A stretch of 16,498 bases of DNA from an uncultured Lachnospiraceae bacterium. Lineage in GTDB: Bacteria > Bacillota > Clostridia > Lachnospirales > Lachnospiraceae. Where the stretch lies: positions 1 through 16,498 of the forward strand of contig CAJULG010000025.1 of NCBI GenBank assembly GCA_910587045.1, written 5' to 3'. Every line of letters begins with the position of its first letter. The first letter of the stretch is position 1. Positions 12,398 through 16,498 of the stretch are shown piece by piece. The notes below the pieces were generated by a model that searched no databases, was not told where the DNA came from, and saw only the letters and a list, made by a program, of their open reading frames with translations. Made by a program: the position numbers and the translations under genes.

Positions 12398-15292
12398 CTA
12401 TCTCCTCCTTTCTCTGGTGATCAGGAACAGAATACTGAAAAGAAATGCTATGCCTGCAGGCAGACCGATCGGAGCAGGATCCCCTGTCTGCGGTGTTTCC
12501 GGAATCTTCTCATTGGTAACTTCCATCTGCATCCCTTCTGATGCAGCAAGAAAGCTCTGCCTTGAGGTATCAATCTGATATCCCTCAGCCGCCCTGGTTT
12601 CTTTGAAATAGTATGATCCATACGGAAGATCCTCTACAATGATCCGTCCGTTTTCATCCGTTGTATAAATACCCATCAACTCATCTTTATCATTATATAA
12701 TTCAAATACCACACCGCTCAGCACAATATCCCGGTCTGCACTGTCACTCTTGATCAGCTGCAGCCTTGTCTTGTATAAGCGGTTGATATCCGGATTTTCC
12801 TTATTCACATCCATGGTATTTAATTCCGTATTTCCAAGAATCAGTGTAAATGCATGTTTTGACTCATCTAAAATATAACCATCCAGGGCCTGTACTTCCC
12901 TGTAATAATATGCGCCTTCCACAAGGGCATCCTTTAAACTTGCCTTTCCATCTTCGCCGGTCTTGATAAATCCGATGCACTCATCCTTGCCAATGAGTAC
13001 ATTTCCTTCGTAATCCAGAATATCGGCATCTGCATAGATGCCAAAAATGACACCTGGCAGCGGTTTTGTTCCAAAGGAATATGTACCGTCTGCCACATTT
13101 AAGATCTCACCCTTCTTATATACATTAATTTCTGTATTTCCCACCTGGTTCTCAACGGAAACATCCGCATGATAAACGGTTTCATGATAATGCTCCGGCA
13201 GGACAAGCTTTACCGGCACCGGATCGGCATCCAGAACCAGACCATTCTTCGTCCTGATCTCCAGCAGATAATAATCACCCCATGGCAGTTCTTTGGATAC
13301 TGCATAGCCATCCTTACCGGTAGTTACGGTATCCACTAAAGCATCATCTGATGCCCGATGGATTTCAAATACAGTTCCCTGCAATGGCTTCTGGGCAAAT
13401 TCCAGGCGCTTAAAGCTTCCATATATGGAATCATAAACAGTAGTTGAAACTGCCTGATCACCGGTCTTGTAAATCCGAATGACCCCCTTTACCGCCTCAT
13501 CCTTCATGATAATTCTCTGTGGCTCTTTGGTATCCTCCACTGTAAAAAGAATGCTTTTTGCGATTGTATAGCCCTGCGGAGGATCTATTTCCCTTAACTC
13601 ATATTCACCAACCGCCAAGCCTTCGATCACATGGGCAGTCTTCCCGCTTGTCCAGCTCTCTACCACGGTTCCATCTGTCCATCTTAATTCCAGCTTCGCC
13701 CCGGCTAACGGATTCCCGGCTTCATCGGTCTTTAATAATTCTACCTTTGTCTGCTTATCTGACATCCTTACCGTCACCGTCTCAGGCTGATTCGTTACCG
13801 TAAATATCACATCATCTGCCAGCTTATAGCCATTCGGAGCTTCCAGCTCCTTCAGCACATAATCACCGGCAGCAAGTCCTTCGATTACATGGGGAGCACT
13901 TCCGCTCATCCAGCTTTCTACCAGAGTACCGTCTGCACGTCTCACCTCCAGTTTCGCTCCGGCCAACGGATTCCCGGTCTCATCTGTCTTTAGCAGTTCT
14001 ACCCTTGTCTTGCTGTTATACATTGTTACGCTCTGTACCTGATCAGCAGTCTTATCATATGAAAATGAAATACTGCTTGCTGTCGTATAACCATCTGCCG
14101 GATTGATCTCAGTCAGAACATAATTCCCACTTTCCAGTCCGGTAATGATATGCGGTGTCGTACCGGATACCCAGGTATCATATGTAATACTTCCATCCTC
14201 ACTGGTAACGGTGAGCGTACAGCCCGGCAGCTCTGCCTGTGTGGTAATATCCTGCTTGCTGATAGAAAGGTCCGTTATATTCTGGGTGTACACTTTGAAG
14301 GCAAATTCCACCGGACTACTGCTCTTATCTGTTCCATATGAGACAAGTCCCGCCTGATACGATGTTTGGTTATTTAAATACCAGATATCTCCAATTAATG
14401 GATAATATTCTGCCTCTATAGATATTTTTGCACTTTCTCCTATCGCTACATTGGATGTAATCTTTAAAAAATTTCCGTTGTCATTCGCAGTTCCATCTGC
14501 ATTAGAAAACTGGTATTCTAATCCGGTTCCTTCTGGGAAAGAGAAATTATTTAGTGTACAATTCCCGTTTGTATTCTCAAGCATGATCTCATACTTACCA
14601 CTTGTCTGATTATACTTCATTTCATACACAGGAATCTCTGTTCCTGAATTCGGATCAACACTAAAGCTTGGGATCTGATTAATCTTTTCTACTGCATTCC
14701 AGATCCGGTTACATTCATTCAGATTACCCCATCCGGCATTGCAGGTAGCCTCCACACCTGCCCAGGTAATACCTCCGGTATTTCCGGATCCCGGATTATC
14801 TGCATATTTATCAATGTAATACCAGAGCATCAACTGGGTAGACCAATAGTTTTTTATCTGTGTTTGGTAGACTTCATTCGTGTAATCTACTTCATAGCCT
14901 AATCCATCCTCCGAAGGAGGATTCATCTGTACCCCACAGCCAAGCACATAACTGATTGCAAGTTTTTGATCTGCATTTAAGGCAACATAATTTTCCTCTG
15001 ATACCCAGCTTAGCTTATCTCCTGTATGGGCTGTCTTTCCATAGTCAACACAAAAAAATGGTCTTAGTCCTCCATCTGCTTGAGTTATATACAGGATCTG
15101 TGGCGCTTCATGAACTTCAGTTGCATTGTAATAAATCTTCATATCTTCTGAAGTCCATACATTAATCGCACTTAATTCTGGTTCTTGTGCTGCATACACC
15201 TCCCCTGGTCTAATCATCAACCCAAATAGGGTCAAAAAAACCGCCAGCAGCATAATAATGCTCTGACGAAAACTTCTTGTGCTCATCTTCAT
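12398..15292 (-). CDS. Sortase-anchored thioester adhesin with Cna-B/SpaA-like repeats (about 964 aa)
   Basis: The start is taken as ATG 15292, preceded by AAGGAG at 7 bases; an ATG 18 bases upstream (15310) has no ribosome site. A signal peptide (MKMSTRSFRQSIIMLLAVFL...VYA-AQ) is followed by a thioester domain with Cys near 81 in FFCVDYGK and Gln near 153 in the TQLMLW motif (TQxxLW). These residues form the internal Cys-Gln thioester that lets such adhesins bind amines on a target surface covalently. Next comes a linking domain, then about six Cna-B/SpaA-like domains. Domains 2 and 3 are nearly identical (VELLKTDE(T/A)GNPLAGAKLE) and probably carry Lys-Asn isopeptide bonds with a catalytic Glu in LKELEAPNGY. 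The C-terminus is a TPQTGD sorting signal, a membrane segment and RERRR. It heads the conjugation operon and may hold mating cells together or bind host surfaces. Confidence 0.9.
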   Translation of the reverse strand: MKMSTRSFRQSIIMLLAVFLTLFGLMIRPGEVYAAQEPELSAINVWTSEDMKIYYNATEVHEAPQILYITQADGGLRPFFCVDYGKTAHTGDKLSWVSEENYVALNADQKLAISYVLGCGVQMNPPSEDGLGYEVDYTNEVYQTQIKNYWSTQLMLWYYIDKYADNPGSGNTGGITWAGVEATCNAGWGNLNECNRIWNAVEKINQIPSFSVDPNSGTEIPVYEMKYNQTSGKYEIMLENTNGNCTLNNFSFPEGTGLEYQFSNADGTANDNGNFLKITSNVAIGESAKISIEAEYYPLIGDIWYLNNQTSYQAGLVSYGTDKSSSPVEFAFKVYTQNITDLSISKQDITTQAELPGCTLTVTSEDGSITYDTWVSGTTPHIITGLESGNYVLTEINPADGYTTASSISFSYDKTADQVQSVTMYNSKTRVELLKTDETGNPLAGAKLEVRRADGTLVESWMSGSAPHVIEGLAAGDYVLKELEAPNGYKLADDVIFTVTNQPETVTVRMSDKQTKVELLKTDEAGNPLAGAKLELRWTDGTVVESWTSGKTAHVIEGLAVGEYELREIDPPQGYTIAKSILFTVEDTKEPQRIIMKDEAVKGVIRIYKTGDQAVSTTVYDSIYGSFKRLEFAQKPLQGTVFEIHRASDDALVDTVTTGKDGYAVSKELPWGDYYLLEIRTKNGLVLDADPVPVKLVLPEHYHETVYHADVSVENQVGNTEINVYKKGEILNVADGTYSFGTKPLPGVIFGIYADADILDYEGNVLIGKDECIGFIKTGEDGKASLKDALVEGAYYYREVQALDGYILDESKHAFTLILGNTELNTMDVNKENPDINRLYKTRLQLIKSDSADRDIVLSGVVFELYNDKDELMGIYTTDENGRIIVEDLPYGSYYFKETRAAEGYQIDTSRQSFLAASEGMQMEVTNEKIPETPQTGDPAPIGLPAGIAFLFSILFLITRERRR

Positions 15293-15377
15293 GGCACATC
15301 TCCTTTCCATTTTGAATTAGTATTTTATCTATGTAAACGATATTCTGACGAGATGAATATCCATTATTTTCTGCACT

Positions 15378-15410
15378 AAAAAAGGACAAATAATTTTTAC
15401 TATCTGTCCT
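15378..15410 (-). terminator. Terminator between leader RNA and adhesin start
   Basis: On the minus strand AGGACAGAT (15410-15402) pairs with ATTTGTCCT (15391-15383), including one G-U pair, and is followed by six T (15383-15378). It stands 86 bases before the adhesin ATG, so it could be the on/off switch of a leader-controlled gene, or the end of the 15622 transcript. Confidence 0.75.
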
Positions 15411-15461
15411 CTTAATTTCATTTTCGATTATTCAAAAACTGACATATTATATAATAGCATT

Positions 15462-15549
15462 GCCTAAATTGAAAATAGGCATCCCCGATAGCTGTAACTA
15501 CCGAGGATTTTGTTGTCTTTACGGTTCACTCATAATTTTTGCCTATTGG
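15462..15549 (-). ncRNA. Candidate structured leader RNA (riboswitch-like three-way junction)
   Basis: Read on the minus strand: P1 pairs AATAGGCA (15547-15540) with TGCCTATT (15481-15474). P2 pairs TTATG (15535-15531) with CGTAA (15523-15519) around loop AGTGAAC. P3 pairs ATCCTCGGTAG (15508-15498) with CTATCGGGGAT (15491-15481) around loop TTACAG. P2 and P3 contain G-U pairs that would be A-C mismatches on the other strand, which favours transcription on the minus strand. GCCTA of P1 can pair instead with TAGGC (15466-15462), giving an alternative hairpin before the terminator. It matches no riboswitch class I can recall with confidence. Confidence 0.5.
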
Positions 15550-15555
15550 CGCTAT

Positions 15556-15561
15556 ATTATA
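15556..15561 (-). promoter_or_regulatory. -10 box upstream of the leader RNA
   Basis: TATAAT on the minus strand (15561-15556), in CATATAATATAG, predicts a start near 15549, right at the base of the P1 stem. The -35 region (TAAACT or TTAAAC at 17-18 bases) is weak. Confidence 0.5.
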
Positions 15562-15621
15562 TGTCTTTGGGTATTACAAGTTTAAGCTTTCCAAAAAATA
15601 ATTATAAATCGGCAGAAACTA

Positions 15622-16498
15622 TCAATTAATCATTCGTTCACCATATCCGGCACCACCCATTTGTCCATCCGCCCAGCCAATTCTACCATCCATTTCAAGC
15701 TTACACCACTGATGCGTCCACTGATTTTCATTCACATGCTCCCATTCGTATCCCATGCACTCAAGTACCATACCTAATGCACGGGTTGCACCAGCACAGG
15801 AATACTCACCACTGATAAACACCCCATACGCTGTATAATAATCGCTTCCTTCTGTAGTATACGTTCCTTTATTACAATATTGCGACACTTTCCAAGCCGC
15901 TGCTGCGACACTAGCCGAATCAGAAGAAGTCTCATACTTTGGTATACTATTTGCAATCTCCTGTGCTACTGCAAGAGCCTGTAAATACTTATCCTTTTCT
16001 GCCCCAGTCAGCCATTTCCCGCTCATATCAACATAATTATCACCGATATACATATTCTTTGCCATGGCTCCGCTTGGCTGCAGATAGTACCAATACTTTC
16101 CGGATTTGAGCCAGCCGATATGCATATAGCCGGAAGCGTTAAAGTAATACCACTGCTTATCTATCTTCTCCCAACCATTTCTTGTATAACTGCCATCCTC
16201 ATGTCGATACCACCAGCCGGTATTATCCTTGATCCATCCAAAGCTTGATGCAGTTGCAGAAGTATCTGTTATCCATGCTCCGGATGCATCAACATAATAA
16301 CTGTCAATATAAGTATCGGAAGCCATCGCTCCGCTGTCATACATATAATACCAGGTACCATTGATTTGTTGCCAGCCGGTCAGCATAGCTCCGCTGTTAT
16401 CCATATAGTACCAGGTGCCATTGATCTTCTGCCAGCCGGTCACCATAGCTCCGCTGTTATCCATATAGTACCAGGTGCCATTGATCTTCTGCCAGCCG
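15622..16498 (-). CDS. Wall-binding-repeat protein with C-terminal transglutaminase-like domain, 5' end outside window
   Basis: The minus-strand frame is open at the right window edge, so the N-terminus is missing. The visible part starts with ~20-residue wall/choline-binding-type repeats (MVTGWQKINGTWYYMDNSGA and variants), then more diverged ones (GWEKIDKQWYYFNASGYM, GWLKSGKYWYYLQPSGAM). The last ~110 residues form a transglutaminase-like domain with Cys (codon 15798-15796, in GEYSCAGATRAL), His (15714-15712, in WTHQWCKLEMDG) and Asp (15669-15667, in GWADGQ) in the right order for a catalytic triad. Such proteins are exported and bind the wall non-covalently through the repeats; the enzyme part may be a peptidase or cross-linking enzyme. 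Whether it belongs to the mobile element or to flanking chromosome cannot be decided here. Confidence 0.85.
   Translation of the reverse strand, partial: GWQKINGTWYYMDNSGAMVTGWQKINGTWYYMDNSGAMLTGWQQINGTWYYMYDSGAMASDTYIDSYYVDASGAWITDTSATASSFGWIKDNTGWWYRHEDGSYTRNGWEKIDKQWYYFNASGYMHIGWLKSGKYWYYLQPSGAMAKNMYIGDNYVDMSGKWLTGAEKDKYLQALAVAQEIANSIPKYETSSDSASVAAAAWKVSQYCNKGTYTTEGSDYYTAYGVFISGEYSCAGATRALGMVLECMGYEWEHVNENQWTHQWCKLEMDGRIGWADGQMGGAGYGERMIN
16321..16498. repeat. 60-bp tandem repeats encoding the wall-binding motifs
   Basis: Units of 60 bases (20 codons) start at about 16321, 16381 and 16441. The last two are nearly identical at the DNA level, with the unit containing CATAGCTCCGCTGTTATCCA, and the third is more diverged. 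The array runs off the window. Such arrays change copy number readily, and assembly here can be unreliable. Confidence 0.85.

Noticed and set aside
15292..15310. Longer start (ATG 15310) for the adhesin
   Set aside because: The AAGGAG ribosome site lies downstream of this ATG and fits ATG 15292; the six extra residues also precede a normal signal peptide.
15481..15520. Plus-strand terminator formed by the P3 hairpin and the following T-rich stretch
   Set aside because: On the plus strand the stem has two A-C mismatches that are G-U pairs on the minus strand, and no plus-strand gene ends here.
15462..15549. Leader RNA as a c-di-GMP-I riboswitch
   Set aside because: GGCAAA and a three-way junction are reminiscent, but the conserved GACGCAAAGC segment and the GNRA/receptor features are absent.
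16321..16498. CRISPR-like array
   Set aside because: The 60-bp repeats are contiguous, in frame and encode wall-binding motifs; there are no spacers.

Overview
The window looks like part of an integrative/conjugative or related mobile element in a Gram-positive anaerobe of the Clostridia (Lachnospiraceae-like). This rests on strong AGGAGG-type ribosome sites, a mid-GC conjugation operon, a PQTG-type sortase substrate with Cna-B/SpaA-like repeats, wall-binding repeats of the GWQxINGTWYY type, and many small XRE regulators. I see no tRNA, rRNA or CRISPR array. No relaxase, coupling protein, integrase or VirB6-like protein is visible, so the element continues outside the window or is incomplete.

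Layout. (1) 1-919, minus strand: the 5' part of an unrecognised protein with two related halves, preceded by a small XRE regulator. (2) 920-4530, conspicuously AT-rich, plus strand: an XRE regulator, a small unknown protein, a decayed second XRE copy in a tandem duplication, then two larger genes. These are a 349-residue protein with a nuclease-like C-terminus and a protein of the 'Beta' family, named after the beta gene of the anti-phage gop-beta-cII locus of satellite phage P4. This is the best candidate for an undescribed system. (3) 4512-5328, minus strand: a two-gene operon of a small HTH-like protein and an sce7726-family protein with a PD-(D/E)XK-like motif set, read from a promoter inside a palindrome. 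(4) 5539-6477, plus strand: two paralogous 105-residue XRE regulators, each with its own terminator. (5) 6577-7449, minus strand: a regulator with an HTH_36-like N-terminal domain and probably a second winged helix. (6) 7569-15549, minus strand: the conjugation-related operon. In transcription order it has a structured leader RNA with a terminator, a thioester-domain/Cna-B/sortase-anchored adhesin, a two-TM coiled-coil protein, a single-stranded DNA binding protein, a TrsD/TraD-like membrane protein, a VirB4/TraE-like ATPase, a membrane-anchored C39-like peptidase, a small membrane protein, and a terminator. (7) 15622-16498, minus strand: the C-terminal part of a wall-binding-repeat protein ending in a transglutaminase-like domain.

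How the parts fit (inference). The minus-strand operon would supply an adhesin for cell contact, a wall-cutting or processing peptidase, the secretion ATPase with its membrane partner, and SSB to protect transferred DNA. The AT-rich block between the conjugation genes and the left end is an accessory cargo region rich in regulators and nuclease-like proteins, as expected of a defence or addiction island.
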